Positions 1 to 7,239 of a DNA stretch of 33,614 bases are shown here, piece after piece. The DNA lies in the NCBI GenBank assembly GCA_016874915.1, contig VGSW01000022.1, positions 1 to 33,614 of the forward strand. Direction: 5' to 3'. The notes beneath the pieces are model-generated. The model was not told the DNA's origin. It searched no databases and saw only the letters and a program-made list of their open reading frames with translations. Numbering within the stretch: position 1 is the stretch's first letter; every line of letters starts with the position of its first letter. This DNA comes from Deltaproteobacteria bacterium (GTDB lineage: Bacteria > Desulfobacterota > Desulfobaccia > Desulfobaccales > 0-14-0-80-60-11). The position numbers and the translations under genes are program-made.

Positions 1-1
1 A

Positions 2-358
2 CGCTTCGACTACCGGGTGCTCCAGCCTTACACCCAGGTGAGACTGGCGGACCTGCCCACCCTGGATATACTGGAGGAACTGCACGCCCTCCTGGGCCAC
101 CGCATCTCCCTGGGCCACCTGGTGGAAAAGACCCTGGGGGAAGCCAAAACCGGGGACGGCCTATTGGCCCTGGAGCTCTATGCCGCGGGCCGGTGGGAGG
201 AGCTGGAGTCCTACTGCCGCCAGGACGTGTATCTGACCCGGCGCCTTTTTGAATTTGGGGCCACGGAGGGCTACCTTTTGTATCAGCATCGCCAGGGCGC
301 AGTGGTCCGGGCGCCGGTGGACTGGCGGGAGGAAAGGCTTTTTGGGGGAGGAGGCTAA
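2..358 (+). CDS. RNase H-like (YprB-type) exonuclease domain protein, 3' end only
   Basis: The reading frame is open from the first bases, so this is the C-terminal ~118 residues of a longer protein that begins outside the window. The segment RFDYRVLQPY, then LPTLDILEEL, then GHRISLGHLVEKTLGEAKTG and finally ESYCRQDVYLTRRLFEFG resembles the end of the RNase_H_2 / YprB 3'-5' exonuclease fold; the YCRQDV stretch looks like the ExoIII-type motif with its last catalytic Asp. The ending (GYLLYQ then VRAPVDW) is also typical of that family. It may be a stand-alone exonuclease or the tail of a DEAD/DEAH helicase fusion, which cannot be decided here. The gene ends in TAA and is followed by a C-rich stretch and a heptameric repeat. 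Confidence 0.7.
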   Translation, partial: RFDYRVLQPYTQVRLADLPTLDILEELHALLGHRISLGHLVEKTLGEAKTGDGLLALELYAAGRWEELESYCRQDVYLTRRLFEFGATEGYLLYQHRQGAVVRAPVDWREERLFGGGG

Positions 359-425
359 GGGCGCCCGCCCGTACCCCCTCCCCCAAACCCCCACCCCCAA
401 TCCCATAAGCATTTTTCCATTCCTT

Positions 426-460
426 AAAAACTAAAAACTGGAAACTGGAAACTGGAAACT
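426..460. repeat. Degenerate 7-bp tandem repeat (CTGGAAA type)
   Basis: Between the exonuclease tail and the selenoprotein gene the unit CTGGAAA/CTAAAAA repeats about four to five times with a 7-bp period. It belongs to the window-wide family of intergenic heptamer arrays. Confidence 0.8.
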
Positions 461-532
461 CCTAAAATCCCTTTGCCCTTTAGAAATTGTTGATTTATCA
501 TACGATAACTAATCCTTTTAAAGGGGGGACCG

Positions 533-1096
533 ATGAAGCGAAAAACTTGGGTTTTTCTCCTGGCAGGATGTCTGGCCCTGCTCTTTTTCCTCCACGGCCT
601 GGCAGTGGCGGCCGATGTGGAGCCTAAGGTAGGGCAAACGCTGGGCAAAGTGAAATTTCTCAAACCCCTGTCCGACGAGGATGCCAAATACCTGGGGCTG
701 GACAAGGCCGCGGAATTCACCCTGAAGGACATTAAAGCGCCTTATGTCTTCATTGAATCCATGAACACCGCCTGACCGCATTGCATAGCCCAGGCTCCTG
801 GGCTAAACAAGCTTTTCGAAATGGTGCAGGCGGACGCGGCTCTTAAGGACAAGGTCAAATTTATGGCGGTGGGCCAGGGCAACGACGAAATGGCCATGAA
901 GATGTGGAAGGCGGTGTACAAGGTTCCCTTCGCCTTGATCGCCGACCCCAAGAGCACTTTTGGGGACGCCCTGAATTTCCATCCCTATCCGGTTACCGTG
1001 CTATTGGATAAAAGCGGGAAGATTCTGATTGCGCACATCGGCACCTTCGATAGCGCCGAGGAAGTTTTTAAAGAATTAAAGAAGACTGTTAAATAA
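533..1096 (+). CDS. Thioredoxin-fold selenoprotein with UPHC redox motif, exported (UGA = Sec at 773-775)
   Basis: Two same-frame open stretches are separated by a single TGA at 773-775 and no other stop. Read through, they give a 187-residue protein with Sec at residue 81. An N-terminal signal peptide (MKRKTWVFLLAGCLALLFF, likely cut near AVAA, residue 26) predicts a periplasmic protein. The local motif is N-T-A-U81-P-H-C84, a CxxC-type redox site with Sec for the first Cys; CPHC is also the active-site motif of DsbA. The C-terminal half (FALIADPKSTFGD, YPVTVLLDKSGKILIAHIG) looks like a redoxin/TlpA-type thioredoxin fold with the expected cis-Pro before VTVL. A perfect hairpin follows the UGA (786-805). 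The start has a GGGGGGAC ribosome site. Expected role: thiol-disulfide or peroxide reduction in the envelope; the substrate is unknown. A nonsense mutation is unlikely given intact coding on both sides and the Cys at +3. Standard gene calling would split it into two false ORFs. Confidence 0.85.
786..805 (+). promoter_or_regulatory. Bacterial SECIS-like hairpin
   Basis: TAGCCCAGGCTCCTGGGCTA forms a perfect 8-bp stem with a GCTC tetraloop, starting 10 nt after the UGA. The apical loop begins 18 nt after the UGA and its first base is G. This fits the known bacterial SECIS pattern (short stem, apical loop roughly 16-37 nt downstream of UGA, G among the first loop bases). It lies inside the coding sequence, as bacterial SECIS elements do, and would recruit SelB. 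The selenium genes selA, selB, selC and selD are not in this window. Confidence 0.8.
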
Positions 1097-1170
1097 GCCG
1101 ACTTCAGGGGCAGGCCGCCACGTGCATGGGGCTTGCCCCGGTTTTTTTCGGTTTTTGAGGGAATCGCAAC

Positions 1171-1620
1171 ATGGATATTAACGCCATCCTGGTGGCCACG
1201 GATTTTTCGGAATGTTCCTGCGCGGCGTTTCAAACCGCCAAGAAGCTGGGCCAGGCTTTCGGGGCCAAAATTGTGCTGCTGCACGTCATTAATCAGATGT
1301 TTATCGAGCGGCTGGCGGAACATCTGAAGGTAGAGGAAGATTCCCTCCTTCCGGAACTCCGGGAAAAGGCCCAGCAACAATTGAGCGCCTTTTTGGAGAA
1401 GTGCTCCACTAAAGAAGAAGAGGTGGACTCCATGGTGGCCGTGGGCCTCCCCTTTCAGGAAATTGCCGTCATTTCCCGGGACCTGGCGGTGGACCTGATA
1501 GTGCTGGGCGGCTACGGCCGGCGGGGGCGGGGACCCATCGACGAGGTCTTTTTCGGCTCCACCGCGGAAAAGGTGGTGCGGCTGCTGCCCTGCCCGGTGC
1601 TGTGCGTGCCTTTGCAGTGA
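1171..1620 (+). CDS. Universal stress protein, UspA family
   Basis: A 149-residue single-domain Usp. The N-terminal strand NAILVATDFSE carries the Asp that contacts adenine, and the C-terminal GRRG-RGPIDEVFF-GST matches the ATP-binding signature G-x2-G-x9-G-S/T, so it is predicted to be an ATP-binding Usp. It ends PCPVLCVPLQ, the usual last beta strand. A GAGGGAA ribosome site precedes the ATG. It is 74 nt downstream of the selenoprotein on the same strand, so co-transcription is possible. The last codons (TTG CAG TGA GCAGTTGGCAG) run straight into a heptamer array. Confidence 0.92.
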   Translation: MDINAILVATDFSECSCAAFQTAKKLGQAFGAKIVLLHVINQMFIERLAEHLKVEEDSLLPELREKAQQQLSAFLEKCSTKEEEVDSMVAVGLPFQEIAVISRDLAVDLIVLGGYGRRGRGPIDEVFFGSTAEKVVRLLPCPVLCVPLQ

Positions 1621-1780
1621 GCAGTTGGCAGTTAGCGGTTTGGCGGTTTAGCAGTTTGGCGGTTGGCTGTTAACAGTTAGCAGTAATCTGTTTCCGTCTG
1701 CGTTAATCTGCGGAAAAATCCTATTCCCTATTCCCTATTCCCTGATCAATGATTACTGATCACTGATCACTGATCACTGG
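1621..1780. repeat. Composite 7-bp repeat region (GCAGTTA, CCTATTC, TGATCAC types)
   Basis: The gap between uspA and the end of ahbA is almost entirely tandem repeats. GCAGTTG/GCGGTTT variants run from 1621 to about 1686, three copies of CCTATTC from 1720 to 1743, and TGATCAC copies from 1743 to 1780. Each has a 7-bp period. The region lies between two converging genes. Confidence 0.85.
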
Positions 1781-1782
1781 CA

Positions 1783-2244
1783 CTACACCGGAAAATCCAC
1801 CTTGATTTTAAATACCTCGTAGGCTGGCAGGCTTAACACCTCCATGCCAGACGCCTTCGAAATCTCTTCCAGAATCCGATTCAGTCTGTCTTCCGACTCG
1901 GCGATGAGGGTGAACCAGACGTTGTAACGGTGGCGCCGCAGGTAGTTGTGGGTTACCCCGGGGTGGCGGTTCACCACTTCCACGAAATTTCCCAACTGCT
2001 CCGGGGGCACGCTGGCGGCGCACAGGGTGCTGGTGTAGCCCAGCTTGCGGGAGGTGAAATTGGCCCCGATGCGGCGGATGACTCCGGCGTCGCACATGGC
2101 CTGCACCCGCCGGATGACTTCCACTTCCGAGGCCCCTACCCTTCTCCCCACTTCCTCATAGGGCCGGGTCATAATGGGAAAATGGGATTGGATTTCGTTG
2201 AGGATGGCTTTGTCTAAGTCGTCCAATTGAGGGGGCAATGACAT
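1783..2244 (-). CDS. ahbA: Siroheme decarboxylase alpha-type subunit (Lrp/AsnC fold)
   Basis: A 153-residue protein with an N-terminal winged helix (LDDLDKAILNEIQSHFP, then RPYEEVGRRVGASEVEVIRRV) and a C-terminal AsnC-like domain. The stretches AGVIRRIGANFTSRKLGY, STLCAASVP, HPGVTHNYLRRHRYNVWFTL and the end AYEVFKIKVDFPV match my memory of the AhbA side of the AhbAB siroheme decarboxylase; AhbB usually has RRFGA and AMVAW instead. AhbAB removes two acetate carboxyls from siroheme to give 12,18-didecarboxysiroheme in the heme pathway of sulfate reducers and archaea. It is the last gene of hemB-ahbD-ahbA, separated from ahbD by a palindromic repeat. An ahbB partner is not visible here. A plain Lrp regulator is less likely given the neighbours. 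Confidence 0.8.
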   Translation of the reverse strand: MSLPPQLDDLDKAILNEIQSHFPIMTRPYEEVGRRVGASEVEVIRRVQAMCDAGVIRRIGANFTSRKLGYTSTLCAASVPPEQLGNFVEVVNRHPGVTHNYLRRHRYNVWFTLIAESEDRLNRILEEISKASGMEVLSLPAYEVFKIKVDFPV

Positions 2245-2261
2245 AGGGTCGGCCTTTTAAT

Positions 2262-2392
2262 TTAACCACTAAGATCACGAAGATCACACGAAGTTTCACG
2301 AAGATAATCATTTGCTTTGGGGCCGGAAGGCCCCAAAGCAATTTATTTTTCTTGGTGTATCTTAGTGTGTCCTTCGTGCCCTTCGTGGTTTA
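2262..2392. repeat. Palindromic repeat: hairpin flanked by CACGAAG-type arms
   Basis: The centre is a perfect 13-bp stem (2312-2324 with 2329-2341) with a GGAA loop. It is flanked by imperfect inverted arms built from short repeated units: AACCACTAAGATCACGAAG on the left, and CTTAGTG, CCTTCGTG, CCTTCGTGGTT on the right. It lies inside the heme operon between ahbD and ahbA. It has a T-rich 3' flank only on the + strand, so it is not an obvious terminator for the minus-strand operon, but the RNA hairpin could affect ahbA expression or mRNA stability. Confidence 0.8.
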
Positions 2393-2404
2393 TCTTTTGA
2401 ACTT

Positions 2405-3478
2405 TTAACCTATGGGCGAATAGGGGCAAATAGGGTCCTCGGCCAGGACGTCGCCGGTCATGGCGTAGGCCCTGGCCCGGCAGCCGCCGCAGACCTTGCG
2501 GTATTGGCAGGAGTGGCACTTGCCCCGGTATTCGTCCACCGCCCTAAGCTTCTTAAAAAGCTCCGAATTGGCCCAGATTTCCGGGAAGGGCGTTTCCCGA
2601 ATATTTCCCGCCAACAACTCCAGGTAGCCGCAGGGCTGCACCTCGCCCTTATAAGAGACGAACGCGAAGCCCTGCCCTCCCAGGCAGCCCTTGGTCATGG
2701 CCTCCATGCTGTGGGAGGCCGGGGTGATCTTCTCCCCCCGGGCCTGGGCGTCCTGGCGCCACAGGCGGTAATACTGGGGCGCGCAGGTGGGCTTGATGAA
2801 GAGGCGGCCTTCCCGCTGGCGATCCAGGAGCCAGCGCAGGGTCTGGTCATATTCTTCCGGTGAGACCAGATCGTCCCGGAGCTGCTCTCCCCGGCCCATG
2901 GGCACCAGGACGAAGACGTGGTGGGCCGCGGCCTCGAGGTTGATGGCCATCTCGTGGATGGCCGGCAGCTCCACCAGGTTGGCCTTGGTGATGGTGGTGT
3001 TGATCTGAAAAGGCATTCCCACTTCCCGGCAGGCGGCGATACCGGAAAGCGCGCCCTCGAAGGCCCCCTCCACCGCCCGCAGGCGGTCATGGGAGGAGGC
3101 GGTGGCCCCGTCGATGGAGATGCTCAGGCGCTGGATGCCCGCGTCTTTAAGCCGGGCGCCGATCTGGGGGGTGAGCAGGGTCCCGTTCACCGCCATGACC
3201 ATGCGGTGGCCTTTACGGGCGCCGTAGGCCGCCAGGTCGTAAATGTCCTCCCGGAGCAGCGGCTCGCCCCCGGTCATGATGACCACAATCTGACCCATGG
3301 CGGCCAGATCGTTGAGCAAGGTTATGCCTTCGTCGGTGGTCAGCTCCCCCGGATACGGCCCGGACCCCGCCGCGGCCCGGCAATGGAGACAGGCCAGGTT
3401 GCAGCGCCTGGTAGTCTCCCAGGCCAGGAGGCGCAGGGGGGGGATTTTTATATCAGATGGAATTGCAGGATGTTCCAT
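2405..3478 (-). CDS. ahbD: Heme b synthase, radical SAM/SPASM enzyme AhbD
   Basis: A 357-residue radical SAM protein. The SAM cluster motif is TTRRCNLACLHCR (Cys26, Cys30, Cys33) and the GGEP motif is at about 70-73. The C-terminal auxiliary Fe-S region carries TKGCLGGQG, QPCGYL, GKCHSCQYRKVCGGCRARAY and DPICPY, a SPASM-type cysteine set. KPTCAPQYYR and the C-terminal pattern fit AhbD, which oxidatively decarboxylates two propionates of Fe-coproporphyrin III to make heme b, rather than AhbC. It starts 21 nt after the hemB stop codon, consistent with an operon. NirJ or another SPASM maturase is the main alternative. The ribosome site is weak (GGA at 6 nt). Confidence 0.82.
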   Translation of the reverse strand: MEHPAIPSDIKIPPLRLLAWETTRRCNLACLHCRAAAGSGPYPGELTTDEGITLLNDLAAMGQIVVIMTGGEPLLREDIYDLAAYGARKGHRMVMAVNGTLLTPQIGARLKDAGIQRLSISIDGATASSHDRLRAVEGAFEGALSGIAACREVGMPFQINTTITKANLVELPAIHEMAINLEAAAHHVFVLVPMGRGEQLRDDLVSPEEYDQTLRWLLDRQREGRLFIKPTCAPQYYRLWRQDAQARGEKITPASHSMEAMTKGCLGGQGFAFVSYKGEVQPCGYLELLAGNIRETPFPEIWANSELFKKLRAVDEYRGKCHSCQYRKVCGGCRARAYAMTGDVLAEDPICPYSPIG

Positions 3479-3499
3479 GTTTTTCCATGAAAAAATGTT

Positions 3500-4468
3500 T
3501 TAGGCTAACAGTCCCGCCGCCTCTTTAGCAAAATAGGTCAGAATCAAATCTGCGCCGGCGCGTTTAATCGAGATCAGCGACTCCAGCATCACCGCTTCTT
3601 CGTTGAGCCAGCCTTTTTGGGCCGCGGCTTTGATCATGGAATACTCGCCGCTCACCTGGTAGGCGGCCAAAGGCAGGTTGAACTCCTGGCGCAGTTGGGC
3701 CAGAATGTCCAGAAAGGGCAGAGCCGGCTTGACCATTAAAATATCCGCACCCTCTTCCACGTCCAGCATGGCCTCCCGGAGGGCTTCCCGGGCGTTGGCC
3801 GGATCCATCTGGTAGGACTTGCGGTCCCCGAATTGGGGGGCGGAGGCCGCCGCGTCTCTAAAGGGGCCGTAAAAGCTGGAGGCGTACTTCACCGCGTAAG
3901 AAAGTATCGGCACCATCTCAAAGCCCCGCTCGTCCAGGGCCTCCCGGATGGCCGCGACGCGTCCGTCCATCATGTCCGAGGGGGCCACGATGTCCGCCCC
4001 GGCCTCGGCGTGGGACAAGGCCACTTGGGCCAGGAGCTCCAGGGTGGCGTCGTTGTCTATCTCGTTCCGCTCAATCACCCCGCAGTGGCCGTGGGAGGTA
4101 TAGCCGCAGAGGCAGACGTCGGTGATCACCACCAAGCCAGGGACTTCTTTTTTCAGGCGCCGCACCGCCTGCTGCACCGCGCCCTTGGGAGAGGCGGCTT
4201 CACTGCCGGTGTCATCCTTTTTTTGCGGCAAACCGAAAAGCAGGACCGCCGGGATGCCCAGGCCGGCCACGCTTTTAGCTTCTTCGGCCAAGAGATCCGG
4301 GGAGAAACGGCAGACTCCAGGCATGGAGCCCACCTCTTCGAGCACCCCTTTTCCCGGGACCGCGAACATGGGGTAAATGAGGTCTTCCCGGCGCAGGAAG
4401 GTCTCCCGCACCATCTTTCTCAAAGCATCCCGCCGTCTCAGGCGCCGGGGCCGGAATAAGAGTTCCAT
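3500..4468 (-). CDS. hemB: Delta-aminolevulinic acid dehydratase (porphobilinogen synthase)
   Basis: 322 residues from the ATG at 4468 ([14 protein letters not shown], the typical N-terminus). An upstream extension of 54 codons is open but runs through repeat DNA and is rejected; AAGGTG lies just before the chosen ATG. Active-site lysines are seen in [18 protein letters not shown] (Lys194) and [13 protein letters not shown] (Lys247, Schiff base). [14 protein letters not shown] supplies Cys119, Cys121 and Cys129, so this is the zinc-binding class. It condenses two 5-aminolevulinates to porphobilinogen, the first common step towards siroheme, cobalamin and heme. As first gene of hemB-ahbD-ahbA it ties early tetrapyrrole synthesis to the siroheme route. 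Confidence 0.96.
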   Translation of the reverse strand: MELLFRPRRLRRRDALRKMVRETFLRREDLIYPMFAVPGKGVLEEVGSMPGVCRFSPDLLAEEAKSVAGLGIPAVLLFGLPQKKDDTGSEAASPKGAVQQAVRRLKKEVPGLVVITDVCLCGYTSHGHCGVIERNEIDNDATLELLAQVALSHAEAGADIVAPSDMMDGRVAAIREALDERGFEMVPILSYAVKYASSFYGPFRDAAASAPQFGDRKSYQMDPANAREALREAMLDVEEGADILMVKPALPFLDILAQLRQEFNLPLAAYQVSGEYSMIKAAAQKGWLNEEAVMLESLISIKRAGADLILTYFAKEAAGLLA

Positions 4469-4483
4469 AAAGCACCTTTTCTG

Positions 4484-4552
4484 GGTTTTCGGTTTTCGGC
4501 AACCGATGGGGCGCAGTGGGCGCCTTACATTAAGGTTTTCGGTTTTCGGTTT
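4484..4552. repeat. 7-bp repeats (GGTTTTC type) upstream of hemB
   Basis: Two short runs of CGGTTTT (4484-4499 and 4533-4552) flank a GC-rich spacer just upstream of hemB. The whole gap 4469-4821 holds these repeats, a candidate promoter for speD, and nothing else recognisable. Confidence 0.75.
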
Positions 4553-4693
4553 GTTTCTCCGGACGCCAGCCCAATCCAATTTTGATGACTTCCCTCTCCC
4601 CATTGTTAATCCCTGGGAGGCGCATGTCAAGGAAAGGAGAATGGCGGGGCCACCCGGCGCTGATGGAAAAACCAGGTTTTGACTGAAATTCTG

Positions 4694-4720
4694 TTGACAG
4701 TATATCAGAAGTTCTATAAA
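4694..4720 (+). promoter_or_regulatory. Candidate sigma-70 promoter for speD
   Basis: TTGACA at 4694-4699 is followed after 15 bp by TATAAA at 4715-4720, in an AT-rich stretch about 100 nt before the SpeD start. The spacing is short, so this is tentative. Confidence 0.4.
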
Positions 4721-4821
4721 TTAATATAGTTGTCGTAATTTCGACAGACAAACAAGGGGGTGGCAATGGAAGGGAGGTAACTCCCTGAACCCGAAAATCT
4801 TTTCTGTGGAGGGGCCCGCCT

Positions 4822-5208
4822 ATGAAACGGGAGCTCTTGATCCAGAATCCGCGGCCGGATGGATACCACCTGGTCATGGAATTATTCGGCTGCGAGCCGG
4901 AAAAGATTAATTCCCGCAAATACCTGCACCAGATCATCAAAACCGCCGTCAAAAAGACGGGGCTGACCAACCTGGGTTCCAGGTTTCATCAGTTCGACCC
5001 CCAAGGCGTGACGGGGTTCACCCTCCTAGCCCAATCCCACATCTCCCTCCACACCTGGCCGGAGTATGGGTACCTGGTTCTGGACATTTTTACATGCGGC
5101 GACCAGGAACAGGCAGACCTGCTGGCTGACCACTTTCTCGAACGACTCAAGCCCAGCCGCGTGAACCGCCAGGTTCTGCGGAAGGGCTACCAATATAAAC
5201 AAGAATAG
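4822..5208 (+). CDS. speD: S-adenosylmethionine decarboxylase proenzyme (SpeD/SpeH), pyruvoyl type
   Basis: 128 residues, the usual length for the class 1B bacterial/archaeal AdoMetDC. The core LLAQSHISLHTWPEYGY contains the serine that becomes the pyruvoyl group (Ser72), His77 and, in DIFTCG, Cys92; the spacings of +5 and +20 from the serine match the family's catalytic set. It makes decarboxylated SAM, the aminopropyl donor for spermidine. Oddly, the residue before the cleavage serine is Gln71 where Glu is usual (ESH), which may affect self-cleavage or specificity; some SpeD homologues are known to have shifted to arginine or ornithine decarboxylation. GGAGGGG precedes the ATG. A spermidine-synthase-like gene is at 29.7 kb, not adjacent. 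Confidence 0.9.
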   Translation: MKRELLIQNPRPDGYHLVMELFGCEPEKINSRKYLHQIIKTAVKKTGLTNLGSRFHQFDPQGVTGFTLLAQSHISLHTWPEYGYLVLDIFTCGDQEQADLLADHFLERLKPSRVNRQVLRKGYQYKQE

Positions 5209-5246
5209 CAGCGTCCCCTTACTCCCCGGGGGAGATTAAAAAGGGG

Positions 5247-5274
5247 TTGACTGGCCCAGGGCGGATGGGATACT
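5247..5274 (+). promoter_or_regulatory. Candidate sigma-70 promoter for the TPR lipoprotein operon
   Basis: TTGACT at 5247-5252, a 16-bp spacer and GATACT at 5269-5274, about 85 nt before the TTG start of the lipoprotein gene. Confidence 0.4.
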
Positions 5275-5359
5275 AGATTTCTGTCCGGGTTTTGCGTCTA
5301 ACCCGCTTCTAAGCCGGAGCCGGATCCTGGTTCTTCACTTTCCGAGAAAGAGGACGGAT

Positions 5360-5971
5360 TTGCCTAGCACCGTGGGAACAATCGTCATTTTGGGAATGCT
5401 TTTATTAGGGGGATTGCTGGGCTGTGGCGGGCCTCCGCCCCCCGGCCCGCCCCCTGATATGGCCGCAGTGGAGCCCACGCCCCCTCCCCGCACCCCTGAC
5501 CATGTGTTGCTCAAAGAAGGACTGCAAGGCCGGGAAATGTCGCCCGGAGAAGTGGCCAATCTCAGCGACCGCTTGTTGGGGAACGGCGCCTCAACCCTTC
5601 AGGACCAGGAGACTATGGCCCGCCTGGAGCTTCTGCTGCTCAAGGCCCTGAAGACCGGGGACAAGGCCTCCCGTCCTACTTTGTGGCGCAACCTGGGGAT
5701 TATTCACTACCACCAAAAGAAGTATAAGTTGGCCCGGCAGGAGCTTCAGCAATCCAACGAGCTTTACCCCAAGAGCGCCCGCACTCATTTTTATCTGGCC
5801 CGGCTCTTCGCCCACCAGGGGATCATTGAGGAAAGCAAGGGGAAGAAGAAGGTCTCCAAGCAGCAGTTCAAGCGGGCCGCCATCGAGATGGAGCAGGCCC
5901 GCAAGCTGGAACCGCAAAACTCCCTCTACCGCCAGGATATCCGGCAAATCGTTCAGTCCGAAGCACAATGA
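5360..5971 (+). CDS. TPR-repeat lipoprotein
   Basis: 203 residues from a TTG start with AGAGGA about 8 nt upstream. The N-terminus is a lipoprotein signal, GMLLLGGLLGCGG, with lipobox Leu-Leu-Gly-Cys22, followed by a proline-rich linker (PPPPGPPP). Residues ~105-195 hold tetratricopeptide-like helices: NLGIIHYHQKKYKLARQELQ, YPKSARTHFYLARLFAHQG and AAIEMEQARKLEPQNSLYRQ. It is expected to be membrane-anchored and to act in protein-protein contacts; no specific partner is recognised. It overlaps the next gene by 4 nt (ATGA), so the two are probably translated together. Confidence 0.8.
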   Translation: MPSTVGTIVILGMLLLGGLLGCGGPPPPGPPPDMAAVEPTPPPRTPDHVLLKEGLQGREMSPGEVANLSDRLLGNGASTLQDQETMARLELLLLKALKTGDKASRPTLWRNLGIIHYHQKKYKLARQELQQSNELYPKSARTHFYLARLFAHQGIIEESKGKKKVSKQQFKRAAIEMEQARKLEPQNSLYRQDIRQIVQSEAQ

Positions 5972-6183
5972 AAATCGCCTGTCCCTACTGCGGCAACGAC
6001 ACGGATTTTTACGAAGTTGCCGAAGGAGTCACCCTGACCACGTTTTACGTCCAGAACGAAGACGGCAGCTTCTCCACGGTGAGCGACGATTCGGAAATCC
6101 AGGGGGAAGTGCGCCTATTCTGCGGCGAATGCCACCGGGGACTCAAGGAATACCATGAGCGATTTCTGGATATGCTGTTCTAA
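5968..6183 (+). CDS. Small zinc-ribbon protein
   Basis: A 71-residue protein starting at an ATG that overlaps the stop of the TPR lipoprotein (ATGA). Two CxxC knuckles, CPYC (Cys5, Cys8) and CGEC (Cys52, Cys55), suggest a zinc ribbon with an acidic hairpin between them (QNEDGSFSTVSDDSEIQG). No named family is recognised. Translational coupling to a lipoprotein suggests a shared process, although this protein has no signal peptide and should be cytoplasmic. Confidence 0.75.
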   Translation: MKIACPYCGNDTDFYEVAEGVTLTTFYVQNEDGSFSTVSDDSEIQGEVRLFCGECHRGLKEYHERFLDMLF

Positions 6184-6185
6184 AG

Positions 6186-6218
6186 ACGGTTTTCGGTTTT
6201 CGGTTTCCGGTTTTCGGT
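6186..6218. repeat. 7-bp repeat (CGGTTTT type)
   Basis: Four to five copies of CGGTTTT/CGGTTTC begin three bases after the stop of the zinc-ribbon gene. Confidence 0.8.
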
Positions 6219-6385
6219 AAAAAAACAAACAGTCCCTGCCCTCATTTTGCTGGAAGCCGAACCTATTCCATTGGGCAAGGCTTGGCGGGCACGGAGGCCC
6301 GCCCCACCAGGCCCTCCTTATTTTTCATGTGTCTGAACTGACATTATTTTTGTTTGCAAAAGAGAGAAAAATCTTTGACATCACC

Positions 6386-6413
6386 AAAAACTGAAAACCG
6401 AAAACCGAAAACC
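6386..6413. repeat. 7-bp repeat (CCGAAAA type) abutting mutM
   Basis: Three copies of CCGAAAA end only a few bases before the mutM ATG. This is the inverse orientation of the array at 6186-6218, so the two arrays form inverted arms around the ~160-bp spacer. Confidence 0.8.
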
Positions 6414-6420
6414 CACTGAT

Positions 6421-7239
6421 ATGCCTGAATTACCCGAAGTCGAGACCATCCGCCGGGGGTTGGCGCCGATGCTGGCGAGGCAGCGGTTCCTGGCGGTAAT
6501 GGCCGGTGATAAGCGCCTGCGCCAGCAATCCTCCCTGGAAGAATTCTCTAAATGGGTGGCGGGACGGCGGCTGAAGTCCCTGCGGCGCCGGGGCAAATAT
6601 CTGGTCTTTAACCTGGAAGGCGGAGCCACCCTCCTCATTCACCTGGGGATGACCGGGAGGTTAATGCTCCTCCCCTCCCCTGCCCCGGCCCTTCCCCACG
6701 TTCACCTGACCTTTCAGATGGAAGGCGGCCTGGACCTGGTCTTCCAGGACACCCGGCGCTTCGGCCAGGCCCTGGTCTTTCCCCCCGGAGAGACGCCTCC
6801 GCCCCTGGCTCAGGTGGGCCGGGAGCCCTTTTCTAAAAAAGTGACGCCCCAGTGGCTGGCGGAGCAAGCCCGGGGGCGCTCCCGCCCCCTCAAGAATTTT
6901 CTCCTGGACGGCCGGGCGCTGGCGGGCATCGGCAATATTTACGCCTGTGAAATTCTGTTCGCCGCGGGGATTCACCCGGGCGCGCCGGTCTCCCGGCTCA
7001 CCCTAAAGGAGTGGGCCCGGGTGCTGAAAGAAACCCGCCGCGTCCTTAAGGCCGCCATCCGCAAGGGCGGCACCACCATCAATGATTTTCTCAACAGCCA
7101 GGGGGAAACCGGCCTCTTCCAACTGGACCTCCTGGTTTACGGCCGGGGGAACGAGCCTTGTACCCGTTGCGGAACCCCCATCGCCCGTCTGGTCCAGGCC
7201 GGCCGCAGCACTTTCTTCTGTCCGGTCTGTCAAAAATAA
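6421..7239 (+). CDS. mutM: Formamidopyrimidine-DNA glycosylase (Fpg/MutM)
   Basis: 272 residues, the normal Fpg length. It begins MPELPEVETIRRGL, giving catalytic Pro2 and Glu3; Lys59 in RRRGKYL is the conserved beta-elimination lysine. The H2TH region NFLLDGRALAGIGNIYACEILFAAGI is intact. A C-terminal zinc finger CTRCG...FFCPVCQK (C-x2-C-x16-C-x2-C) closes the protein. It removes 8-oxoguanine and formamidopyrimidines from DNA and nicks the AP site. There is no clear Shine-Dalgarno sequence because heptamer repeat DNA abuts the ATG. Confidence 0.97.
   Translation: MPELPEVETIRRGLAPMLARQRFLAVMAGDKRLRQQSSLEEFSKWVAGRRLKSLRRRGKYLVFNLEGGATLLIHLGMTGRLMLLPSPAPALPHVHLTFQMEGGLDLVFQDTRRFGQALVFPPGETPPPLAQVGREPFSKKVTPQWLAEQARGRSRPLKNFLLDGRALAGIGNIYACEILFAAGIHPGAPVSRLTLKEWARVLKETRRVLKAAIRKGGTTINDFLNSQGETGLFQLDLLVYGRGNEPCTRCGTPIARLVQAGRSTFFCPVCQK

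Noticed and set aside
773-775. UGA as a plain nonsense mutation
   Set aside because: Coding continues without other stops, Cys follows at +3, and a SECIS-like hairpin is correctly spaced.
4469-4630. 54-codon N-terminal extension of HemB
   Set aside because: The extension is translated heptamer repeat; the ATG at 4468 has a ribosome site and gives the normal HemB N-terminus.
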